A stretch of 27,645 bases of DNA, from assembly GCA_001579985.1 (NCBI GenBank), contig LRSR01002418.1, forward strand, positions 1-27,645, given 5' to 3'. Positions 1 to 10,081 of the stretch are shown here, piece by piece. Each line of letters starts with the position of its first letter. Positions within the stretch are counted from its first letter, which is position 1. This stretch comes from Hypsibius dujardini. Taxonomy: Eukaryota > Tardigrada > Eutardigrada > Parachela > Hypsibiidae. A program made the translations under genes and the position numbers. The notes under the pieces are model-generated. The model searched no databases, was not told the DNA's origin, and was given only the letters and a program-made list of their open reading frames with translations.

Positions 1-262
1 AATTCATATTTTTAGATTAACTAAAATATGAACCACACAATTTTAATCACGGACAGCTTCCGAACCAGGATGCTGTACGGGAAACAGCAAATCTAACACG
101 TAAGGGGTCCAAGGGGGAGAGATAGGGCGACAGAGGGCGTGAGTTACTGTTGGACCCTTGTTTCGAATTTTCATTCGCAAACAGAGAGTGCATTTTATTT
201 GATATCTCTGTAGCGCATTCTATATTATTATTCTGGAATCCATCTTCCCGTCTCATTGCAAA
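1..262. other. Upstream flank of TMX2, no gene recognised
   Basis: This stretch precedes the TMX2 start codon. It holds only short open frames in both strands without recognisable protein similarity. The last 60 bases are moderately pyrimidine-rich and end in a run leading into the ATG, so the region probably includes the TMX2 5' UTR and promoter. No TATA box stands out. Confidence 0.4.
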
Positions 263-1913
263 ATGTCAACAATGGACGCGAAGGTACAGCAGATTTTGTC
301 GCAGCTTCGCGTGGCCTCGTCCCGGTTCCGGCTGGAAGCGAAGAAGTTCGCCCATCCCTTCTACATCCTCAACACTCTGCTCGCCGTGAGTTTTGTCGTG
401 CTGCGGCTGGTGCCGCCGCTGTGCAGTCTGTTGTTCAAGGGTTCCGCCGATGGTGGAGCATGCCAGTTCGATATGGTACGTGGCGAAAAAGGGGCCTGAA
501 AGTTCATCGGTTCGACTTTTTAATGAAGGCTTTGCTGGTGATTTCTTTGCAGCGAGAGCATGAGACGTTGATGTTTGTCGGTTGCGTAACGGTCATCAAA
601 AATCGCGGCGCTCCGTCGTGGCTGCATTACCTGAAGAAGTTCATGACCTACTGCAAGATGGCCAATGTCTACCTGTTTTATCGGCAACATCCGGTCTTTG
701 CGGTTGTTTACGTTGCGTTTTGCATTCGTGAGTTTCGGTAGCATTGTGAGTTGCTTGATTGATATATTGATGTACTTCTTAGATTATACTGTTTGCACTC
801 GATCGATTGATAGATTGATTGATTGCTGTTTGCTGATTTAGCTGATTTTGGGCTCACCCGAAGTGATCGCTTATTAGGGAAATATTTAGCTTCGTCTCGC
901 AATATTTGATGAATTAAAAAAATGTATCAATCTAACCCATTTGGGTGTAAGAATCACCGGATGGGTTATTAGGTCCTCAGTCACAGGGGCCCTGTGACTG
1001 TATATTGTATAGACCGATTGGGGAGCTTATGGTTGATCAGCTGATTAGCTTCTTTGAATTGTCTATAAATTTTACAATCTTCATTGTTTGCAGTACAAAT
1101 GGTCTTTTTTGGGGAGCCCATCTACAGCGGCCCGGAAAAGTTGGAATACTTCTCCGGTCTGCAGAATATGGAGCGGACGATCGCGGAGGACAAGCGCAAC
1201 GTGTGGTTAGTCTGCTTCTACACCAACTGGAGCATGAAGTGCATCGATATGGCTCCGACGTTTGCGGAACTATCCGGCCAGTACTGGCTACCGAACTTCC
1301 GGTTTGGAAAGATCGACGTCGGCCGGTTCGGTGACGTCGCTTCCAAGTAAGCAAACTTATTTGACTGTCTGTCACTGACTGTCTATGTGTCTGTCTGTTA
1401 GTCTGTCAGTTTTCAGGCAGCATCTGTGCTCTTGTCTGTCTCTGAGTCAGTTAGTCATTCTGTGTCTGCCTATCTTTCGCTTGTCTGTTTTTTTCTGCCG
1501 GCATTGTTTCTTAACATCGTTGTATCTGCAATTATGTTTACCCTATTGTGTAGCTGGATGTTGACGGATTGTTGAATTTCAGGTACCACATTGGAACGGG
1601 CGCATGGACAAAGCAGCTGCCAACCATAATTCTATTCAAAGACGGCGTGGAAGTCGCGAGGCGACCGCAAGCCGACAGCCGCGGAGTCGTCGCCAAATAC
1701 GAATACGCTCTCGTAAGAGACACCTATCAGATATAAAAACTTGCCCATAAAATTTCAACTGTTTTATTGCCTTTCCAGCCGACTCTCATACAAGATTTCG
1801 ATCTCAACAACGTCTATGAGCAACAAAAGGGCCGGCTCGGCAAAAAAGCCCTCCAGGAAGCGATGGCCGAACCAGCTGAAGCTACACCGGCATCGAATAA
1901 GAAAAAAGATTGA
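263..1913 (+). CDS. TMX2: Thioredoxin-related transmembrane protein 2 (TMX2), five coding exons
   Basis: Exons are 263-475, 553-727, 1094-1346, 1583-1712 and 1779-1913. They join in frame to 301 residues, close to the roughly 296 of vertebrate TMX2. TMX2 is an ER membrane protein of the disulfide isomerase family, linked to ER-mitochondria contacts and redox control. Visible features are a hydrophobic segment at about residues 35-58, a second one at about 112-135, and a luminal thioredoxin fold from about 137. The usual CxxC active site reads S-M-K-C (176-179), so the first cysteine is serine, as expected for TMX2 rather than TMX1. The cis-proline loop KQLPT follows. The protein ends KKKD, a dilysine (KKxx) ER-retrieval signal. 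All introns are GT/AG. The stop lies only 37 nt from the stop of the convergent DHX37 gene. Identity is secure; the start rests on the first ATG in a frame matching the family N-terminus. Confidence 0.93.
1366..1500 (+). repeat. Degenerate TGTC/TCTG repeat in TMX2 intron 3
   Basis: Imperfect CTGTCTG units fill most of the intron between 1347 and 1582. On the transcribed strand of TMX2 they read TGTC, a pyrimidine-rich orientation. Confidence 0.75.
1763..1768 (-). terminator. Candidate poly(A) signal for DHX37
   Basis: The minus strand reads AATAAA here, 183 nt past the DHX37 stop. It falls inside TMX2 intron 4, so if used the DHX37 3' UTR would be antisense to the last TMX2 exon. Only the hexamer is seen; use is inferred. 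Confidence 0.35.
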
Positions 1914-1950
1914 GCATGCGCCTTTTTTTGCACAATCCTTGACCTGCTTT

Positions 1951-4559
1951 TTAGTTTGGCGGCCAAATGGCGGCAGCTTGAGTGCGATAGTTTTGTGGTA
2001 GCCATTGGAGATATTCCTGCATGAGATCTGCAAACGAGAAAGCGGGAATCGCCTCAATTCAATCTGTGTTTGCCAACTTGAATAATCCGCAAAATAATTC
2101 AAACTCGTGTTAAATCGCTTACACGACTGGTCTTGACTCCATACTTGCAGGAGCTTTGCCCTTGTTGCCACTTTCCGTTGCACCAGTGCGTGGAGGAGTG
2201 TCTGCGTCGCCGGATGCACTCTGCAACCATAGCACAATATCAGAACCTCAACAGCGAGAGAAGTACTTTGGCGTTGCGTGCTGATGAAACGTACTCGGCC
2301 CAGGTTTTGATCATGACGTTTGGCTTGATCAACAAATGGACGGCAAACGGCTGCAACTTCGGACAGACGAGTCCCTCAAGGAAAAACCTCCCAAACCATT
2401 TGTAAAGCTCCACCCCTTCGGGATAGTCAACTTCAACCGACGGTAGGGGCCACCCGTGAGGACCTAAAAGGATAAAGGCACATATGAAAATACAACTATG
2501 TTTACGCTGCCTGAGCTAATCAGTCTGCATATGCCGTATCACTCTTTTCATCTTATTATCTATCACATGTATGCTTGAATGTGTCTGTCTATCTTTATGT
2601 CTGTCTGTGTGCCTGACTATCTGCTTTCCTGTTTGTATGTATGCATGTTTGCTTGCCTATTTATTTATCCGACCGACCAATCTTTCTGTCAGCACAGTAT
2701 GTTTGTCTGTTTGTCTGTCTGTCTGTCTCGCTCCTATCAACGTTAATATGCCCACTTGTCTGGGTTTCTATGGTCTCAGTGTTAGGTCTCCTCACCGCAA
2801 GTGCTGGTCCGATGGCAAATCACGTTCCCATTCCCGCCGTCAAATCGCGCTTCCGGCTCCTCGAGTGGTGCCGAAAAAATGCAATGCTGCGGCGCAAACT
2901 TCGGAATCCAGGCGCCTTTCAGCTCGAGGACATTCCGGCAGTAGATTTTATTTCCCTCAAACAGCTCCTGATACAGGATAAACTCCGGCTCATCCTGGAA
3001 CAAAACCGAGCTGGGGTGGATGTAGACCAGTTGTTCCAAGCTCAGCGTCTGGTAGGCATGCCGCAGCTTGCTCTTGTCTTCCACGTTGGCCGCCGCAATC
3101 ACCGAAGCCGGAATCCTCCTGGCGATCTTACCGCCCATACAACTCAAAACCACCTGGATCAGGAGCTTCGACTGCAGTTCAGTTGGTGGCGACAAATTCG
3201 GATCGAGGGACAATTCGAGGTTCGGCACAGCCAAAAGGACGGAATTGGTCAGCTGCTGGCGGAGCTGGCGAATCTCTTTCATAGCCTTGAAGCGGAGGCA
3301 GTGTTCAGCGCAGTATTCAGGAGTGAGACCGGCAAATTCGGCAGCTCCGATCGCTTTGAGGAGGACCATCAGATCGCCCAGCATTTTGGAGAAGCCTTGA
3401 CCGATCCAGCGCTTTTTCAGCTGACTGAAGTAAGCTTGGCGTTGTTTTGCGTCCTCTGGCAATTCTTGATTGTCGTCCTCCGGTTTGCCTATAGACAAAA
3501 TGAACGATACGGTCAGAAGACACCCCACAGAGCAAAGTGGAATTTCAGACAGTCAGACAAACTGATTTATAGGAATTATCATTAAAAAGTTGGTACACAG
3601 AGAGTTGACAGACTTACAGACAGAGAGCTATAAACAGAAAGGCAGACACACATGCACGCACAGATTACAGAAAGAAAGACAGAGAAACAGACAGGGTACC
3701 TTCGAGGAATGGTTCCTGAACAGTCAAAGCGGCAACGAGTGATATCATATAAGGCATCAGATCATGCTGTCCGGACAAGGCCAACATCTTTGCGAACCGC
3801 GGAGCAACCGGAAAGTTGCTCATCGTTCGCCCCAGTGGAGTTATCCGCGATCCACTCGCAAGTGTTTTTCCCTTGACGGGTTGCACTGCGCCCAGGGCCA
3901 GCAGCTCCGCTTCGGCCACAATCAAACTTTCCCTGCTCGGCGGCGATGGGAATGGAAAGTTGACCACCTTCTCAATGTTCATAGCCTTCATCTGCAGCAC
4001 CAAATCTTCGATTGGTCTCCGGGTGATCTCGGGCGGTGTAAACTGGGCGAACTCATCGTTGAAGACCGCGGAGGAAAATAACCGATAGCAGTGGCCGGCG
4101 CTGGTTCGTCCGGCCCGACCAGCTCGTTGATTGGACGCGGCCTTGCTATTCCACATGATGCGGAAGGTAGAGAGGCCGGTGTTGCGGTCGTACAGCTTGG
4201 TTTTTGTTTTGCCGGTGTCCACGACGTACTTCACGTCCGGGATGGTGAGGGAGGTTTCCGCCACGTTGGTGGCAACGACGCAGAGCCGACATCCAGCAGG
4301 TGGTGGTTGGAAGACAAGTGCCTGTTTTGCTGAGGGGAGTAGGGAGAACAGGGGAAGCACAAACATCGGCTGTCGTGAGGAGACTTGGTCAGCCTTGTCT
4401 TCTTCAACGTCGAACTCGGCATCTGATGCTGCTTCTCCTGTAAGAAAAAAACAAGACTCGGGTTAAGAGCTACTAGGGTTAAGAGCTACTAGAATAAAGT
4501 ATCATCTAGCCAGATAGGCACGGGCAGTGATTGACCAGCACACAAACAAACAGGTAGAC

Positions 4560-4592
<33 letters not shown>

Positions 4593-5477
4593 GGCAGGCA
4601 GGCAGGGAGGCCGATAGAGAGGCGTAGATAACTAGTCAATTCGAATTAAGCACAACAAGAAAAGGCGTATACCTTCTTCTTCATCTATTGCTTGGATAGC
4701 ATAGTCATCCAGTTTGAACCGCTTGCGTCTATTTGCACGGCTCTCATCCCTCCCACTGGTGTCGCCTTCCACCACCGTTTGATTCGGCCGGAATGGAAAT
4801 GTCTCCCGTAACCGGCTGCACAACGCCTGCACTTCCTGTTGACCAGTGACAAAGATCAGAATTCCTCCATCCGGCAGTTCCCGGTGGATTTTACAGGCCT
4901 TTTTATACGCTTCTTCCAGATATTCTGATTCATTTGGCGTGCGTTTGTTAAAGTGGATCGTCACGGGATACTGGCGGGAGTCGATTTTGATGACGGGTGG
5001 TGGAGTGGGGAACAGGTTTTGGTTAGCTACAAAATCTTCTACACGAAGAGTGGCAGACATAATGATTAACTTCAACGGGAGACCACGTTTTTCACGCAGA
5101 GGCACGATGCGGGACAGCAGGCCGATCAGCACGTCGGTGTAGACACTTCGTTCGTGGGCCTCGTCGATAACGATGACAGAGTACTTCGTCAAGAGGAAGT
5201 CCTGAAAATGAAATTACTAATACAAATTGTAAATCGCCAGACGTTCAGCTAGATATGCAAGATAGACGTTGGAATTCAAAACCACACTCACATGCAGAGG
5301 CACGGTTGACAGACAGACAAACAGAAAAACAGGCAGGCAGCAGCACAGCAGACAGACAGACAAACAGACAAATAGACAGACAAACAGACAAACAGACAAA
5401 TAGACAGACAAACAGACAGACAGACAAATAGGCAGACAAGCAGGCAGACAGGCAAGCAGACAGACAGACAGACAGAC

Positions 5478-5515
<38 letters not shown>

Positions 5516-6997
5516 GAGATCGACAAATGGAGACAAACGTCAAGCAAATAGGCAGACCTGGCAGAGACATGTTACCCATTTAACACTTACAGAAGCAAGT
5601 TCCCGCGTGAGAACTCCATCCGTCATCAGCTTAATCTTCGTGTCCTTGTTCACATTTCCCTCGTATCGAATCTGATAAGACACCTCCCGCGGTCGATCCA
5701 TTTCCAGACCGATCCGCTGAGACATACTGATGGCCGCCACCCGCCGCGGTTCCGTCACGCCGATAATTCCATCCCCGCTCGCATAGCCCGCCTCGTACAG
5801 AAACTGCGGGATTTGCGTCGTCTTGCCCGAACCGGTCTCGCCACACACCACGACAATCGGGTTCTCATTGATAGCCTCCATGATGGTCTGTTCCTCACTG
5901 GTCACCGGTAGCTTGGCGCGATTCAGCTGCACCTCCTCCGGGCGTTGGATGACCACATTGTGCACCTTGCGGAAGGGATTTTGCACGATCGGCTTGCTGG
6001 GCAGAGCTTCCAGGCTAGGTGATGGACTGCGTCGTCGTGCTTTCTCCTTTGCTGACTCCGGTGCCTCGATGGGATCAACCTTTATCGGTCGGGCTGATGG
6101 AAACGGGCTGCTGTGAATGACAGGGAATTGGGACGACGAGTAGTCGTCTTCATCCGAGCTGTCGGAATGGGATAATTCAGCAGACACGTCGACGACGGCC
6201 GAGGAGGTGTTCGTGGGACTGTCCAGCTTTGGCCGTTTAGCGTCTTGCTCGGCACGCTTTATGTTCCTGAAATGCCTGTCGCAATGAAAAAAAATGCATG
6301 AAGTGGAACTGAGAAGCATAGTTTCTACCAAACAACAACGCTAAGATGAATCAGTGAATTACAATGTCGGAGTGAAATGATTATATATATGGGCTCCATC
6401 GTTCCATGAGTTTACCGAACATTAATGAATTTTCAAAGAATCAGATTTTCATGTAATTTTGATTTGAAAATCTAAACACACTTGGTGAGAAATTGAGTTC
6501 TATGATTTCATCGAAGGCATAATTATTAAAACATTATTGTTTGCATTAAGCATTACTAGTCCTGCTTACAAATATAAACTGCAATTTGGTGTACCGAAAA
6601 GACAGCTTTTGCTTTTCTAATTTGTTTCAAGAGATTACAAATTTTCCAGATTGAAGCGAAAAATCCATCGAAAATTTTCGGAAGCTGTTCGAAATGTTTA
6701 AATTAAATGACACGGATGTTTGATTGACAGTGGAACGCCCGCACGCTCAATGCTTCTTTAAGCGACCAATCAAGCCTCACAATAGATCTTATAAAGTGTA
6801 AACCAATCGATCAGCTAATTCCACCTCAACACGCACGACAATGACCACACCGACCTCTTCAATCCAGTAGTCTGCATCTGCGTGATCGTTGTAAACTGCT
6901 TCATCTCCTCCTCGGTGGCTTGGACGGCTTGGATTGCCTTGATCAAATCGCCTCGCTGGAACAAAAAACAGCATGACAATAGTACTATATGTATCAG

Positions 6998-7031
<34 letters not shown>

Positions 7032-7567
7032 TATTGATTAATTTATTGATTGATTTATTGATTGATTGATAGATTGATGAGTTCACTTAACTGTTTCTAT
7101 CAAGCTTTGTTTGAACTGCTATTTGATTGGTAGCTTGATTGATTGCTCACCGTGTAAAGGATTGCGCAATTCTCACCTTGGCGCTTTTGATGCGTTTCTC
7201 CTTCAGGCGATCCTGCATCTTCTTCTGCCGCCGACTGACGAATTTCGCTTTGGAGACATGGTCCGCCTTCTTGACGGTCTCACGCTTGGTGGACGGCAGA
7301 ACGAGGCAATTACTCCCGTCGACGGAACCGGCATCATCAGCACAAATCGATGCTTCTCCCCCATTAATCTGATTCCTCTGGCCGGGTTTGATCTACAAAA
7401 TTTGGGAGACATCACTGGTACGGTCGCCGGGATAAGCAATTGTTTACTGGTATTGGTATTCAGCATCGGCGGCATCGTACCTCAATGGCGACTGAAGGTC
7501 CCTGTTGAATGACAACTTCTGCTTGTGAGCGCGCACGCCAATTGAAGCCTTTCCGATTTTTCCTCAT
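1951..7567 (-). CDS. DHX37: DEAH-box RNA helicase DHX37 (Dhr1/kurz family), ten exons
   Basis: Exons in transcript order are 7567-7481, 7392-7177, 6955-6855, 6266-5591, 5201-4673, 4437-3700, 3488-2796, 2463-2295, 2220-2123 and 2027-1951, giving 1127 residues (human about 1157). DHX37 drives U3 snoRNA release during small-subunit ribosome maturation in the nucleolus. Motifs seen are GETGSGKT (about 277-284), DEAH (373-376), SAT in exon 5, and QRAGRAGR (about 640-647), followed by helicase-associated and OB-fold regions. The last exon encodes a tail ending IWPPN, like the vertebrate C-terminus. The N-terminal 135 residues are basic and lysine-rich, then an acidic serine-rich linker precedes the helicase core, as in the family. 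The ATG at 7567 opens a basic peptide aligned with the family start. Every junction keeps frame with GT/AG ends. Introns 4-7 carry TGTC/CAGA arrays. Confidence 0.95.
2571..2745 (+). repeat. TGTC/TCTG repeat in DHX37 intron 7
   Basis: Degenerate TCTGTCTG and GTTTGTCTG units lie in the intron 2464-2795. This array is antisense to DHX37 transcription, one of two orientation exceptions in the window. Apparent proteins made of C-L-S-V repeats come only from translating it. Confidence 0.8.
3601..3695 (-). repeat. Short degenerate CAGA-type tract in DHX37 intron 6
   Basis: Scattered GACAGA and AAACAGACAG units fill the intron from 3489 to 3699. On the DHX37 sense strand they read TCTG/TGTC. Confidence 0.55.
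4549..4610 (-). repeat. CAGA/CAGG microsatellite in DHX37 intron 5
   Basis: A nearly perfect GACA run passes into GGCA units inside intron 4438-4672. The sense strand of DHX37 reads TGTC then TGCC. Confidence 0.85.
5305..5515 (-). repeat. Long CAGA/CAAA tetranucleotide array in DHX37 intron 4
   Basis: About 210 bp of GACA, AACA and GGCA units fill most of intron 5202-5590. In DHX37 sense it reads TGTC. The long open frames on the minus strand here contain only C-L-S-V type repeats and are not genes. Confidence 0.9.
6267..6854 (-). other. DHX37 intron 3, AT-rich, no feature seen
   Basis: This 588-nt intron is the longest in DHX37. It is AT-rich and unique-looking, with no open frame of note, no tandem repeat, and none of the tetranucleotide arrays present in its neighbours. 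Confidence 0.6.
6998..7078 (+). repeat. TTGA/GATT tetranucleotide array in DHX37 intron 2
   Basis: About 80 bp of GATT repeats with TTTATTGATT variants lie in intron 6956-7176. It is the purest example of the GATT/AATC repeat class scattered through introns and spacers of this window. Confidence 0.85.
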
Positions 7568-8200
7568 GACTAGAAATCCAGAATCAAGTTCCTGCAGCAC
7601 GGACGACAGACTAAAAATACAGCATTTCTCCAAATACAGTCGTAATGAAGTGAATCAATCAGCTGTTCAATCAGCTATTCAACAGTTCAAGTCAACGCCA
7701 TGAACAGGAATGAGACCATGATCCCCATGCATTAGCGTATTGAGCCGAATTGAACTAGAATATTGAAGCAACTCACGCTCAGCGACGTCTGTCGGCAGAT
7801 TTCCCCACAGTACAGTGCATTTGTTTCTTTTGAAGCAGATATACTTACTGTACGTACGACACTTCTACGCGTTCCTTGTACTGAGTCATCGATCGGATAT
7901 ATTCCCCTTTTTTCTGGCCGCCCTCATCATTTCATCAGTATTGTACCCACTGAACTTCAAGGCCCATCTGTTTGTTTTGCCGATCACCATTTCAATCCAT
8001 TGTCATTCATCTACTGTTCTCTGTTAGGTAGGATTGAGAAACGTAAGCGAGACGAACTTCAAGTCTTCCAGCACATCGTATGACACAACAACGATTGAAA
8101 TAGAGCATCGTTTCCGCTTCGCCAGCCAAACAGGAGTATCTATTTCTACTCAGGAAGCTTAACATACATTTTCTTGTTTATTTTGTTTCCAGTCTAAAAA
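7568..8200. promoter_or_regulatory. Divergent spacer between DHX37 and alpha-SNAP
   Basis: DHX37 starts leftward at 7567 and alpha-SNAP starts rightward at 8201, so both promoters must lie in or near these 633 bp. The right end, TTTGTTTCCAG at 8182-8192, is a good splice acceptor 8 nt before the alpha-SNAP ATG, so part of the spacer may be a 5' UTR intron. GTAAGC at about 8043 is a possible donor. On the DHX37 side TTTCTAG ends 2 nt before its ATG. No TATA box is obvious and no coding region was recognised. Confidence 0.5.
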
Positions 8201-9479
8201 ATGGCTGAGAATAAGGCTGACTCCTCGGAGGAACTGCAAGCGCGGAAACTTTTGGCCGAAGCAGAGAAGAAATCGTCGGGAAAATCAGGCGGATTCATGA
8301 GCGGCATCTTCGGCGGAGGCAGCTCCAAGATAGATGACGCGATCGAGCTCTACTGCAAGGCTGCCAACTTCTTTAAGATGGCCAAAAATTGGGGCGAGGC
8401 AGGGAATTGCTTCAGCAAGGCGGCCAGCCTCAGTCTGGGTGCGGACAACAAGCTGGAGGCGTTTCAGAAGTTCAGCGACGCCAGCAACTGCTACAAGAAA
8501 GTTGACCCCGCCAGGAGCTTGGAATGCCTGAAGCAGGCGGTGGCCATTCAGACAGAAATGGGCCGGTTCACGATGGCTGCGAAGACACATATCAGGTAGG
8601 ATTTGCCACTTCGGAAAGAAGTGGAATTAAAAGGAAGAGCTTTCGCCAATGTGCTGCACATGTGGCCACTTTATTGGTTGATTGTTTGCACTCCCTTAGA
8701 TTTGAGACAATAAAAGTAAACCTTTGATTGATTGGCTGATTTAACGGTTGCTTAATGTGGTTAGCCTTTTTAAGAGTCAGCTGATCCAAATCGGTCTTGT
8801 TGCTTGATTGATTGTTTAGTAACTACGCCGTTCACACACATTTGTGATTTTTCAATAGTTATTCGAAGAGTAAAAAAATGACTTAGCCTTAGGTTTTTAT
8901 GCAGTAAGATTTAACAGGTATAATGTATGTTTATTATGATGTCTAATGAATTCCTGTTTTGGCCCCGGTTTCAGCATCGCGGAAATCTACGAAACTGACC
9001 TGCAAGACCTGGAGCAAGCCATGGTGCACTACCAAAAAGCCGCCGACTACTACCAGGGTGAGGAGTCACAGAGCCACGCGCAAAAGTGTCTCCTCAAGGT
9101 GGCGCAGTTCGCCGCGGACAAGGAGGATTACCAGAAGGCCATTCAAATCTTCGAGCAGGTAGCCAATCGGTGTGCGGAGAACCCGATGCTAAAATACGGC
9201 GCCAAAGAGTACTACTTCAAGGCGGCGTTATGCCACATGTGCGTGGATACGCTGAACGCGCAGCACGCGCTGGCTCGCTACCTCGACGTCTTCCCGGCGC
9301 TGCAAGACAGCCGGGAGTTCCAGTTGATGAAGAAGGTGCTGGACTGCATGGAGTCGACGGATGTGGATAGCTTCACGGCGGCACTGCAGGATTACGATAA
9401 GATCTCGCGGTTGGATCCGTGGGCGACGTCCATCTTTCTCCGCGCCAAGCGCTCTATGGGAGATAACGATTTGACGTGA
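8201..9479 (+). CDS. NAPA: Alpha-SNAP (NSF attachment protein), two coding exons
   Basis: Exons 8201-8595 and 8975-9479 join (AG|C, serine) into 299 residues, against 295 in mammals. Alpha-SNAP bridges NSF to SNARE complexes so that NSF can pull spent SNAREs apart after membrane fusion. The whole length matches: the N-terminal helix AENKADSSEELQARKLL, the hydrophobic membrane-touching loop GGFMSGIFGGG (about 31-41), TPR-like helical repeats through residue 250, and a short acidic tail ending DNDLT. The leucine next to the end, needed to stimulate NSF in characterised SNAPs, is kept. The usual final arginine is threonine. A GTGAGA sequence overlaps the stop codon and could in principle be a donor, but length and tail argue for termination here. 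The start is the first ATG, 8 nt after an acceptor-like CAG. Confidence 0.95.
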
Positions 9480-10081
9480 GATTTTGATGCACAACTTCTG
9501 ATGATGGAACTCTGGAGGTGTTGTGAGATTTTCGTTTCTGCATTCCCTTTTTTCTTGTGGAAGTTTGATGACATTTTTTTCGCTCTCCCCCTATAAGATC
9601 ATCTTCATTCTTGGTCTTGCGCGGTGACTGTCGTGCGGCTAAAGAGTTATTTCACTGTTTAGATCAATTTTTGTGTACAATACATTACATATGTTTAATT
9701 CATTCGTGATACGGAAACACTTTAATTTAAGAAAAGCGAATGAGGGCCTCGCTCACTGTGTCTCTTCAATGCCCTTCAAAAATCCATTAAACTTAACTTC
9801 ATTACTCAGTAGTAAACCTTTCTCCGTGGAACAGGAGACAAGAAGAATAAATTGCTGTCGTTTTCTTTTAATTAGTTAATCAATTAAATAATCAGCACCA
9901 GAATCATAATCAGAACAGTTGCAATGAAACATTCGCTTTTATAATATCAACCAAAAATAAGTGTATGGTAAAACAAGAACGGCATTACCGCGGCCTGTAC
10001 AAACTAAAATGTAATCTGTGTATGAAAAGAGGAAATAAAATCACAACAGCGTGGCCAAGACGGAGTATCGATAACGGCAGA
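9480..10081. other. Convergent spacer between alpha-SNAP and RagC; candidate poly(A) signal at 9846-9851
   Basis: This AT-rich stretch should hold both 3' UTRs. A plus-strand AATAAA lies at 9846-9851, 367 nt past the alpha-SNAP stop. No clean AATAAA was found for the minus-strand RagC gene. No coding region or repeat was recognised. Confidence 0.45.

Noticed and set aside
256-741. 161-residue plus-strand open frame
   Set aside because: It overlaps TMX2 exons 1 and 2. It is in the wrong frame over exon 1, reads straight through intron 1, and coincides with the true TMX2 frame only over exon 2 (553-727).
1764-2237. 157-residue minus-strand open frame
   Set aside because: Only part of it (2123-2220) is a true DHX37 exon; the rest runs through introns and in the wrong frame past the final exon.
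2641-3585. 314-residue plus-strand open frame
   Set aside because: It is the antisense shadow of DHX37 exon 7 (2796-3488) joined to the intron repeat; the minus-strand frame matches DHX37.
5217-5579. Long cysteine/leucine/serine/valine-repeat open frames in three minus-strand frames
   Set aside because: They are translations of the CAGA array within DHX37 intron 4; all frames stay open because the 4-bp unit lacks stops. The same applies near 2571, 14390, 16200, 17700, 18900 and 24820.
9471-9485. Splice donor at the end of alpha-SNAP (ACGTGAGA)
   Set aside because: Considered because it matches a donor, but the in-frame TGA gives the family length and the conserved acidic-leucine tail; no downstream exon was found.
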